6,815 nucleotides of DNA from Gammaproteobacteria bacterium. GTDB taxonomy: Bacteria; Pseudomonadota; Gammaproteobacteria; SZUA-229. The translations under genes were made by a program, and so were the position numbers. The stretch spans positions 1 through 6,815 of the forward strand of contig JARFQK010000108.1 of NCBI GenBank assembly GCA_029287815.1, read 5' to 3'. The notes below the pieces were generated by a model. The model was not told the DNA's origin. It did not search any database and saw nothing but the letters and a program-made list of their open reading frames with translations. The stretch's first letter is position 1. Each line of letters begins with the position of its first letter. Of this stretch, positions 1-5,793 are shown piece by piece.

Positions 1-2
1 AT

Positions 3-41
3 TCAGATGCTCAATCCAACAACGAGGCGCCGGAGGAATAA
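3..41 (+). CDS. C-terminal end of an upstream gene (partial)
   Basis: Reading from base 3 gives an open frame, SDAQSNNEAPEE, that ends in TAA at 39-41. The final A of this stop is the first base of the ATG at 41, so the two genes overlap as TAATG, an arrangement typical of translationally coupled operon genes. The tail is polar and acidic with no recognisable domain. Because CNNM/CorC-type genes often occur as tandem paralogues, the missing gene could be a second DUF21-CBS protein, but this is inference from context only. Only 12 codons are visible, so the reading frame itself could be chance. Confidence 0.5.
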   Translation, partial: SDAQSNNEAPEE

Positions 42-1303
42 TGGACAGTCTGCTGATTCTTGTGGTGATGGTGCCGCTGATGCTATTGCAGGGCTTCTTC
101 TCGGGTTCGGAGATCGCGCTGGTCAACGCGGACAAGTTCAAGATGAAACACTTGGCCAGCAACGGACACCGTGGAGCGCGGCTGTTCATGAAAATGTTCC
201 AGCGCCCCGAGGTGATTCTGGGTACCACGCTGGTAGGCACCAACATTTCGATCGTGACGCTGTCGACGCTCGGCACCTTGCTGATGATACGTTGGTTCGG
301 CGACTACGGTGACGTGCTGGCCTTCCTGCTGTTTACGCCATTGTTTCTCGTGTTCGGCGAAGTCGTGCCAAAGAGCGTGTATCAGCAGAAGGCGAACGTG
401 CTGGCGCCGATCGTTATCTTTCCGCTGCGCTTGTTTTCTGTATTGTTCTACCCGGTCGTGTTCATCTTCTCGCGGTTCGCGCGCTTGGCTGCGCGCCTGG
501 TCGGTGTCAAGGCGTCACACAGCAGTCTGTTCATTACCCGTGAGCAAGTGCGTATGATCCTGGAAGATGCCGAGCAGATGGCGAACGTTGATGTGTTCGA
601 CCGCGATCGACTGATCCGGGCGGTGCGCTTCGCCGAGACTACGGTTGCCGAAGTGATGATTCCGATTGCCGAGGTCACGATGCTGAGTCATCGACAGAGC
701 ACGGCCGAGGCGATCTCGGTCGCGCACAAACACGGCTATTTTCGCTTGCCGGTGTATGAAGATGAACCAGGCGATATACTCGGTGTAGTCGTGCTGGGCA
801 TCTGGGAGCTGATGGACCCGCAACTGAAAACCAAGACGCTGGAAGAACTCATCATGCCGGTATGGTATGTCGTCGAGAACCAGCCGGTTGATGAAATACT
901 GGATAGATTGCAGCAGCGCGATGATCACATGGCGATCGTCGTCGACGAATTCGGTTCCGCGAGAGGCATCATTACCCTGGAGGATGTGCTCGAGCGGGTC
1001 ATCGGTGAAGTCATCAACATCGGCTACAGCTTCGAGGCCTACGTACCACGGCGCAAGGGCAAAATAGAAAAGCTTGGCAAGGACCGGTACCGCATCGAAG
1101 GCCGGGTGCTGATTTCCGATGTGGCCAATGCGACCGGCATCACGCTGACCGACACCAGCATGCATACCATGGGTGGCGTGCTGATGAGCGAGTTACGTCA
1201 TTTGCCCCAGCCTGGTGAGTCTGTTGAGATTGCCGGATACCGCTTTGTCGTTGAAACCGTCACGGACAAAGGCATTGATAGCATCATTGCCGAACCCGAG
1301 TGA
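41..1303 (+). CDS. CNNM/CorC-type membrane protein with DUF21, CBS pair and CorC_HlyC domains
   Basis: This 420-residue protein has the full architecture of the family often annotated as hemolysin-like or magnesium/cobalt efflux protein. The N-terminal DUF21 membrane domain (about residues 1-175) carries SGSE at 21-24 and GEVVPK at 106-111, both hallmarks of the CNNM fold. A CBS pair follows, one starting near VAEVMIP (202-208) and the second from about 271 through the DEFG stretch at 302-305. A CorC_HlyC (transporter-associated) domain fills about 340-418. Characterised CNNM/CorC relatives export Mg2+ with nucleotide binding at the CBS pair; that this one does so is inferred from family. It should sit in the inner membrane with CBS and CorC parts in the cytoplasm. 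The ATG at 41 follows a GGAGG at 32-36 and overlaps the preceding stop, supporting this start. Nothing is truncated. Confidence 0.93.
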   Translation: MDSLLILVVMVPLMLLQGFFSGSEIALVNADKFKMKHLASNGHRGARLFMKMFQRPEVILGTTLVGTNISIVTLSTLGTLLMIRWFGDYGDVLAFLLFTPLFLVFGEVVPKSVYQQKANVLAPIVIFPLRLFSVLFYPVVFIFSRFARLAARLVGVKASHSSLFITREQVRMILEDAEQMANVDVFDRDRLIRAVRFAETTVAEVMIPIAEVTMLSHRQSTAEAISVAHKHGYFRLPVYEDEPGDILGVVVLGIWELMDPQLKTKTLEELIMPVWYVVENQPVDEILDRLQQRDDHMAIVVDEFGSARGIITLEDVLERVIGEVINIGYSFEAYVPRRKGKIEKLGKDRYRIEGRVLISDVANATGITLTDTSMHTMGGVLMSELRHLPQPGESVEIAGYRFVVETVTDKGIDSIIAEPE

Positions 1304-1375
1304 CAATTGGTACACGCGAAGAGCAAGAAGCGCGTAGCAGGATATTCAGGTTTGTTGCGATCATCCGGCAGTGAC

Positions 1376-1452
1376 GTAGGGTGCGCCGTGCGCACCGTGA
1401 AGCAGCAGCGGGGACAACTTTCAGAGCTATTGGTGCGCACGGCGCACCCTAC
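1376..1452. repeat. REP doublet (REPIN/BIME-like) with perfect 21-bp inverted arms
   Basis: Bases 1376-1396 are the exact reverse complement of 1432-1452. Each arm begins, in its own orientation, with GTAG followed by a self-complementary unit, GGTGCGC-CGT-GCGCACC, which makes a 7-bp stem with a 3-base loop. A 5' GTAG-type tetranucleotide in front of a short GC-rich palindrome is the signature of REP sequences mobilised by RAYT (TnpA-REP) tyrosine transposases. Two REPs in inverted orientation across 35 bp match the REPIN/BIME form. The arms can also pair with each other to make a long stem, which may attenuate transcription or protect the 3' end of the upstream mRNA. No RAYT gene lies in this window. 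Perfect identity of the arms suggests recent origin or maintained pairing. Confidence 0.8.
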
Positions 1453-1509
1453 CTTCGCAAATGCTTTTTTTGTTCAAAGACCTATTCATGAAGTCGTAAT
1501 GAGAGAATT

Positions 1510-1546
1510 GGGGCAGAAGCAGTTTTCGCTTTGTGCTGAAGTCCCC
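1510..1546 (+). promoter_or_regulatory. Possible leader hairpin upstream of the DUF211 gene
   Basis: GGGG at 1510-1513 can pair with CCCC at 1543-1546. Inside an asymmetric internal loop, AGCA at 1518-1521 can pair with TGCT at 1534-1537. The structure would end about 14 bases before the GAGGAG ribosome-binding site. It has no U tract, so it is not a terminator, and it matches no riboswitch class I recognise. It could influence translation of the DUF211-VIT unit, or be chance. Confidence 0.25.
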
Positions 1547-1569
1547 GATCACATAAATCGAGGAGCATT

Positions 1570-1839
1570 ATGATTACCGTCAAGAAAATCATGCTGGATG
1601 TCCTGAAACCGCACCAGCCTGATGCACTGGAGTTTTCACGTGCCATTGCAGAAGTTGGTGCGGATTACCGCGTCCGCCTGACGGTGGTCGAAATGGACGC
1701 GGACACGCAGACGCTCCAGCTCGAGATTGAGGCGAGTGCTGTTGATTTCGAAGGCGTCGAGGCGGCAATCACCGCTATGGGTGGGTCGTTGCACAGCATC
1801 GATCAGGTTGAGGTGCAAAATGAGACCGAGGAGCAGTAA
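1570..1839 (+). CDS. DUF211 family protein
   Basis: This 89-residue soluble protein matches the DUF211 family from end to end. The diagnostic features are LDVLKPHQP at residues 9-17 and the closing strand GGSLHSIDQVEV at 71-82. Between them are alternating strand/helix segments consistent with the family's small ferredoxin-like fold. DUF211 proteins are best known from archaea and have no established biochemical role; members have been solved by structural genomics. The tail (QNETEEQ) is acidic. The ATG at 1570 has GAGGAG at 1560-1565, a short but workable spacing. The gene ends 6 bp before the GTG of the VIT1-like gene in the same frame, so the two are almost certainly co-transcribed. A regulatory or metal-sensing role for the neighbouring transporter is inference only. 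Confidence 0.88.
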   Translation: MITVKKIMLDVLKPHQPDALEFSRAIAEVGADYRVRLTVVEMDADTQTLQLEIEASAVDFEGVEAAITAMGGSLHSIDQVEVQNETEEQ

Positions 1840-1845
1840 GCGGCC

Positions 1846-2430
1846 GTGAGCATACTGCAACAGGCGAAATTTCTGCTCAGAATATCTGACACCAACGATA
1901 TTGTCCGCCGCTACTTTGTCGTCAATGGCTTCGATGGTGCACTGACCATGTTGGGCATGATTATTGGCTTCATGATCAGCGCCACCAGCGATATGAAGAT
2001 TATCATCAATGCTTGCCTCAGTGCGGCCATCGCATTGGGCATGAGCGGGCTCAGCAGCGCTTATGTCAGTGAGCTGGCGGAGCGAAAACGCTCGCTGGCC
2101 AAGCTTGAGAATGCGATGATCGCTGATCTCGGCGCAACGGCCTATGGCGACGCAGCGCGCTGGGTACCGATATGGGTCGCGCTGGTCAACGGTCTGGCTC
2201 CATTGATTATTTCGTTGCTCATTCTTTTGCCGCTGTGGTTGACGTCGGCCGGGTTACCTCTTCCGTTACCGCCTCTTCAGGCTGCGATTGTTGTCGCTTC
2301 TGTGCTCATCTTTCTGCTGGGTGTTTTTCTGGGTCAGATCGCCGGTATCTCCTGGTGGCGTAGCGGTATGCAGACCTTGCTGGTCGCAATCGCAACGGCC
2401 GGACTGATTTATCTGTTCGCAGGGACGTAA
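1846..2430 (+). CDS. VIT1/CCC1-like (DUF125-type) membrane protein
   Basis: This 194-residue protein has about five hydrophobic helices and resembles the VIT1/CCC1 superfamily of Fe2+/Mn2+ transporters, particularly its short archaeal-type branch. The first helix has the signature NGFDGALTMLG (residues 27-37), whose Asp30 corresponds to the conserved NDG-type aspartate. The second has ALGMSGLSSAYVSE (63-76), with Met66 in the place of the conserved metal-pathway methionine region, followed by the charged ELAERKR. Known relatives exchange Fe2+ or Mn2+ for protons to move metal out of the cytoplasm; the substrate here is not shown. The long cytoplasmic metal-binding insertion of plant VIT1 is absent. 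The GTG at 1846 is the chosen start because a stop lies in frame at 1837-1839 and GAGGAG lies at 1828-1833. It follows DUF211 by 6 bp, and a P-type ATPase relic follows immediately. Confidence 0.8.
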   Translation: MSILQQAKFLLRISDTNDIVRRYFVVNGFDGALTMLGMIIGFMISATSDMKIIINACLSAAIALGMSGLSSAYVSELAERKRSLAKLENAMIADLGATAYGDAARWVPIWVALVNGLAPLIISLLILLPLWLTSAGLPLPLPPLQAAIVVASVLIFLLGVFLGQIAGISWWRSGMQTLLVAIATAGLIYLFAGT

Positions 2431-2431
2431 G

Positions 2432-2914
2432 TTGCGGTCGGACGGCTGGTAGCGTATCGAGGCTGAACAGGCCTTGCAGCGACTCGAAGCGACCGCAAAG
2501 GGATTGAGCACGGCTGACGCGCAGCAGCGCCTGGCGAATTACGGACCGAACACGGTTCCCGAGAGAGAAAGTCGCGCGCTTTGGCGTATCCTGCTGCAGC
2601 AAGTCAGCGATTTCATGATCATCGTATTGCTGGTTGCAGCGTTGATCTCCGGATTTGTCGGCGAGCCGCAAGACACGATTGCGATTCTGGTGATGGTGTA
2701 GCTCGACGATGACGGCACCACGATCGTGTTTGCGATGCGTGCGGGCCGCACGATCTTCGATGATATTCGCAAGGTCATCAAGTACGAGATGGCCTCGAAT
2801 TCGGGTGAGATCTGGACGCTGTTTCTGGCGCCGTTCATGGGCTTGCCGGTACCTTTGCTGCCGAAAGAGTTTTCGTGCGCCTTGAGCCGGGGCAGCAGTC
2901 AGGCGATGAAGTGA
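2432..2914 (+). pseudogene. Relic of a type II cation-transporting P-type ATPase, internally deleted
   Basis: Two pieces of one ATPase lie in the same frame. The first (2453-2698) is a cation_ATPase_N domain with GLSTADAQQRL and NYGPNTVPE, then the first two membrane helices ending in DTIAILVMV. The second (2702-2863) resumes at LDDDGTTIV, then GRTIFDDIRKVIKY, and reaches GLPVPLLP, the segment that follows the P domain and starts the later membrane helices. Everything between is missing: the A domain, the phosphorylation DKTGT, the nucleotide-binding domain and most of the P domain, several hundred residues. TAG stops interrupt the frame at 2450-2452 (just after a Trp where the family often has an aromatic or His) and at 2699-2701 (where the family has Leu). 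Homology ends after PLLP; the remaining codons to the TGA at 2912-2914 are unrecognisable. It begins directly after the VIT1-like stop, so it was probably the third gene of that operon. It cannot make a working pump. Confidence 0.85.
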
Positions 2915-2981
2915 CCTACAATAGTCGTTTCGCAGCGTTCCGCTTATGTCCATAGTAGTAGAGTAATTTGATAGGTAAGAG

Positions 2982-4367
2982 ATGTCTGACGCGCTCAATC
3001 TAGATGCGATTTACCAAGAGACCACAGAGGTCGCCACATGGGTGCAGACGGTGTTGAAGGACCCTGCGTTCTGGCCGCAGTTCATCACGATCGTGGTGGT
3101 GTTCGGCATAGCGCGCTGGCTGGTCGCACCGCTGATCAACCGTTTCCTCGACCTCATGATGAAGTACACCCAGCGGGTGACGCATTTCAGACGTCTCTGG
3201 AACACGCTGAAAGATATCAGTGTGCCGTTAGCGTGGCTGGCGCTGCAATGGCTCGCGCTTCAGATTGCGCCCTATCTGGAATTGCGAACAGGTGCTTTGG
3301 TTACGGCCGTCAGTCTGTTGACGGCCTGGGTGCTTATCAGGCTCGCATCGAGCCTGGTCGAAAACGCCTCAGTTGCCCGCATTATTGCGATATCAGCCTG
3401 GACGGTAGCAGCGCTGAACATTTTTGGCTGGCTCGATGAGGCAATGACCTTGCTCGATAGCTGGTCAGTCAATGTGGGCCAAGTCAGATTGTCACCGCTG
3501 ACGGTGCTGAAGATCGGTTTTTCACTGTGGTTTGCGCTGTGGCTCGCTACGGCGCTATCGACGCTTTTGGAGAAGCGCCTGGAGCGCTCGAAGGACACCA
3601 ATGCCTCAACGCGGGTTCTGATCTCGAAGCTGACGCGAATCAGCTTGGTATTGCTCGCGATCCTGATCGCACTGTCCGCCGTGGGTATCGATCTGACCGC
3701 GCTGGCGATCTTTAGTGGCGCCCTGGGTGTCGGTTTGGGTTTCGGATTACAAAAGATTTTTTCGAACCTGGTCAGCGGCGTGATTCTGCTGGTCGACAAG
3801 TCGATCAAGCCGGGCGATGTGATTTCACTCGGCACCACGTTTGGCTGGATCAACTGTCATGGGCTGAGATATACATCCGTCATCACCCGTGATGGTACGG
3901 AGCATTTGATACCCAACGAAGAGCTGATTACACAGCGCGTGGAAAACTGGCCTTTCAGCAACGATCTGGTTAGGCTGAAGGCGCCCATTGGTATTTCCTA
4001 CGATTCCGATGTGCGTTTGGCGATACAGTTGTGTACCGAGGCAGCGCAAATGAATCCCCGAGTGTTGCGCGATCCCGAGCCAAGAGCGCAGCTTGTCGGC
4101 TTTGGTGACAGTTCGGTCAACCTCGAATTGCGCTTGTGGATCGACGATCCGCAACAGGGTCGCGCCAATGTCATCAGTGAAGTGCTGCTGAGTATCTGGG
4201 ACAAATTCCACGAACGCGGCATCACGATTCCGTTCCCGCAGCGTGATTTGCACGTCAAGAGTGTCCTTGGTGAAACCGATATCGCGGCTCTGCGCGGGGG
4301 CGTCGAGAAAGGCAAAGATGCGAAAGCAATCGATCAGAGTGGCGCTCCTGAGTCAGCTTCCCGTTGA
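2982..4367 (+). CDS. MscS-family mechanosensitive ion channel
   Basis: This 461-residue protein has an extended membrane region (several helices, from about 32-54 to 235) ahead of a canonical MscS core. The pore-lining helix and its hinge are at about 237-281, including GALGVGLGFGLQKIFSNLVSG (246-266, Gly/Ala-rich packing) and KPGDVI (276-281). The cytoplasmic beta domain with RDGTEHLIPNEEL (303-315) and the alpha/beta vestibule ending in the PFPQRDLHV motif (417-425) follow. MscS channels open on membrane tension and release solutes during hypo-osmotic shock. At 461 residues it is longer than E. coli MscS (286), belonging with the larger multi-helix members. The C-terminal 35 residues are polar and probably disordered. 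The ATG at 2982 is preceded by a modest GGTAAGAG. It stands alone, separated from the ATPase relic by 67 bp and from corA by 362 bp. Confidence 0.94.
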   Translation: MSDALNLDAIYQETTEVATWVQTVLKDPAFWPQFITIVVVFGIARWLVAPLINRFLDLMMKYTQRVTHFRRLWNTLKDISVPLAWLALQWLALQIAPYLELRTGALVTAVSLLTAWVLIRLASSLVENASVARIIAISAWTVAALNIFGWLDEAMTLLDSWSVNVGQVRLSPLTVLKIGFSLWFALWLATALSTLLEKRLERSKDTNASTRVLISKLTRISLVLLAILIALSAVGIDLTALAIFSGALGVGLGFGLQKIFSNLVSGVILLVDKSIKPGDVISLGTTFGWINCHGLRYTSVITRDGTEHLIPNEELITQRVENWPFSNDLVRLKAPIGISYDSDVRLAIQLCTEAAQMNPRVLRDPEPRAQLVGFGDSSVNLELRLWIDDPQQGRANVISEVLLSIWDKFHERGITIPFPQRDLHVKSVLGETDIAALRGGVEKGKDAKAIDQSGAPESASR

Positions 4368-4437
4368 TCGACAGCGGGAACAGGCGCGGGGTTGTGCTTA
4401 CGCACGCCCGTTCGGTCTTGGTGCGCCTTAGACTGTG

Positions 4438-4455
4438 CATTTTGGGTGCAAAATG
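4438..4455. promoter_or_regulatory. Perfect 7-bp inverted repeat, possible operator
   Basis: CATTTTG and CAAAATG flank a 4-base GGTG. The AT-rich half-sites resemble a repressor operator more than a terminator, because no T tract follows. It lies 275 bp ahead of the CorA start, so control of that gene is only a guess. Confidence 0.25.
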
Positions 4456-4531
4456 GATGCTCTAAGGGCAAAAAACATGTAATTCCTCGAGTAGTTCGTA
4501 GGGATATCAGTCAGTTGTGTTGGTCCGACCC

Positions 4532-4563
4532 ATTGCCAAATTGCCAATATTGCCACATTGCCA
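4532..4563 (+). repeat. Four ATTGCCA words in tandem
   Basis: ATTGCCA occurs exactly at 4532-4538, 4540-4546, 4549-4555 and 4557-4563, separated by one or two bases, for a period of 8-9 bp. The arrangement is not part of a recognised protein. It could be a protein-binding array or a short tandem duplication that has begun to drift. Confidence 0.6.
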
Positions 4564-4729
4564 TGCATCTGATCAGGCTGGTGCGGCAGAGTCGTGACGA
4601 TGTCGATGTGCATCTGATGATTCGGCGCCGCATCGATACGGCTCAGATGAGTCCCGGCGTGCTTTTGGAACCCAAACCGCGAACCCGCACAAAAACGCGA
4701 GTCCACCAAACTAACCGAAGGAGGCGATC

Positions 4730-5692
4730 ATGCAAAGATGGCTGCTGATTTATGATAACAACGTTGAGTCGGGAAACGCCGAATTGTTTTCTCGCTGGAA
4801 GCAACAGCCGGGGAGCCTACTATGGTTGGACATCGAGGGCCCGGCCGCCGAAGGCGACCATGAAACGCTGCTTGATAAACTTGCGCTGCCAGAAGCGGAG
4901 GTGCAGGACGCACTGCGTGACCGCCATCCACCGGCCTTTGCCGGGGAACAGGATCTGTTATTTCTATTGACGAAACCGCTCGATAGCGAATCGCACACTC
5001 TGGATTTCAATACGCAGCAAATGGCAATATTTTCAGGACCCGCTTTGCTCGTCACCCGCCATAACAAAATGTCACCATACTTGAATACTTTGTGGTCGGA
5101 AGTTGAGAGAGGCGAACGAGCTATGTCTTCGCCCTACGAAATTGTCGCGCTGCTCGCGCGCAGAATGATCGAGCGTTACGGCAAGATTCTGCTCAATCTG
5201 GAAAATCGTCTTGATGTCATCGAGGACGCCTTGCTGGAGGATTTCAACGAGGCGCACATGCAGGAACTCGTCGGCTACAACACGGCATTGCGAAAGATGC
5301 GCCGAATCCTGAACTACCATGTGTCGGTGACGGAAAATTTGAGCCGCTACGCGCTTCGCCATAACCTTGATGGGTGGATCGAGGAGTACCAGGATATCGC
5401 CTCTCAGGCAGAGCGGTTCAACAGTCTAGCAGAGCTTTATCAGAATGTGATCAATGACCTTATCGAAGGCTATATCAGTCTGAATGCACACAACCTAAAT
5501 CAGGTAATGCGGGTTCTTACCGTGGTCACCGTTGTGTTCTTGCCGCTCACGCTTCTAGTGGGCATTTATGGTATGAACTTTGAGTACATGCCGGAACTGA
5601 AATCAGAGTATGGTTATTTCATCCTGATTGCGGTGATGGCTGGCATTGCCAGCCTGCTGGCCTTTATCTTCCGTCGAATGAAGTGGCTTTAG
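4730..5692 (+). CDS. corA: CorA-family divalent cation transporter
   Basis: This 320-residue protein has the CorA layout: a long cytoplasmic alpha/beta N-terminal domain and stalk helix (about 1-255), then two transmembrane helices at the C-terminus. The universal GMN signature is intact at residues 281-283, within YGMNFEYMPEL, directly after the first helix (VFLPLTLLVGIYG). The second helix (about 295-314) is followed by a short basic tail, RRMKWL. CorA forms pentamers in the inner membrane and imports Mg2+, with Co2+ or Ni2+ as common alternatives. ZntB-type relatives share the GMN motif and carry Zn2+, so substrate is not certain; the MPEL loop favours ordinary CorA. The ATG at 4730 is fixed by a strong AAGGAGG at 4718-4724. 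It converges on the DUF389 gene and appears to be transcribed alone. Confidence 0.92.
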   Translation: MQRWLLIYDNNVESGNAELFSRWKQQPGSLLWLDIEGPAAEGDHETLLDKLALPEAEVQDALRDRHPPAFAGEQDLLFLLTKPLDSESHTLDFNTQQMAIFSGPALLVTRHNKMSPYLNTLWSEVERGERAMSSPYEIVALLARRMIERYGKILLNLENRLDVIEDALLEDFNEAHMQELVGYNTALRKMRRILNYHVSVTENLSRYALRHNLDGWIEEYQDIASQAERFNSLAELYQNVINDLIEGYISLNAHNLNQVMRVLTVVTVVFLPLTLLVGIYGMNFEYMPELKSEYGYFILIAVMAGIASLLAFIFRRMKWL

Positions 5693-5793
5693 CCCGCATG
5701 TTTGAAAAACGCACTATATTCTGATCACCCAGGTTTTCTTTCAAGAGACCAGCGCTTTTTCAGCATCCTGCGCCGCCTGTTGAGAAATGCGGG
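5693..5793. terminator. Convergent intergenic region with nested inverted repeats, possible bidirectional terminator
   Basis: CCCGCAT at 5693-5699, just after the CorA stop, is matched by ATGCGGG at 5787-5793, just before the complement of the DUF389 stop. Nested inside, GAAAAACGC at 5704-5712 can pair with GCGCTTTTTC at 5752-5761 with one bulged base, placing T runs at the end of the stem on both strands. Two genes converge here, so terminators are expected. The GC core of the inner stem is only three pairs and the loop is long (39 bases), so termination is a weak prediction. Confidence 0.3.

Larger units (their letters stand above)
1304..1569. other. Intergenic region with REP doublet
   Basis: These 266 bases carry no convincing gene. 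The first 70 bases show nothing notable. An inverted REP pair occupies 1376-1452, a run of seven T lies at 1465-1471, a possible leader hairpin lies at 1510-1546, and the Shine-Dalgarno GAGGAG of the next gene is at 1560-1565. No promoter with good spacing was found, although the next gene must either start its own transcript here or be read through the REP pair. Confidence 0.7.
4368..4729. other. 362-bp intergenic region upstream of the CorA gene
   Basis: No credible gene is seen. Open frames crossing it lack ribosome-binding sites and recognisable protein character. It holds an imperfect hairpin at 4388-4409 (GGG..GTGC-TTAC-GCAC..CCC) with no T tract, a perfect 7-bp palindrome at 4438-4455, a cluster of four ATTGCCA words at 4532-4563, and a 10-bp direct repeat TGCATCTGAT at 4564-4573 and 4609-4618. 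A strong AAGGAGG at 4718-4724 serves the next gene. A promoter for that gene must lie here unless it is read through from MscS, but no well-spaced sigma70 pair stands out. Confidence 0.6.

Noticed and set aside
515..1165. 216-codon minus-strand frame opposite the CNNM gene
   Set aside because: It lies entirely within the conserved CBS/CorC coding sequence and has shadow-like His/Asp-rich composition.
1470..1502. TTGTTC ... TAATGA as a sigma70 promoter for DUF211
   Set aside because: The spacer would be 21 bp, too long for a normal promoter, and no better pair was found.
1307..1573. 88-codon open frame between the CNNM and DUF211 genes
   Set aside because: It runs through the REP doublet, overlaps the DUF211 start, has no ribosome-binding site and no protein-like composition.
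2450..2701. Possible TAG recoding (readthrough) to rescue the ATPase
   Set aside because: Even with both TAG codons read, the phosphorylation, nucleotide-binding and actuator domains are missing, so no working pump would result.
2306..2998. 230-codon minus-strand frame across the ATPase relic
   Set aside because: The plus strand carries clear ATPase and VIT homology; this frame is Arg/Gln/His-rich with no motif.
4388..4409. Hairpin after the MscS gene as a rho-independent terminator
   Set aside because: The stem needs a bulge and a wobble pair and is not followed by a T tract, so it was noted under the gap rather than called.
4420..4426. GGTGCGC, one half of the REP palindrome, near the 3' side of MscS
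   Set aside because: It lacks the GTAG head and the matching half-site, so a seven-base chance match is the simpler reading.
4428..4709. 93-codon minus-strand frame in the same gap
   Set aside because: No ribosome-binding site and no recognisable motif; compared by eye with transposase motifs without a match.
4392..4748. 118-codon open frame ahead of the CorA gene
   Set aside because: It overlaps the strong CorA ribosome-binding site and start, reads through the ATTGCCA array, is rich in Arg/Cys and resembles no family.
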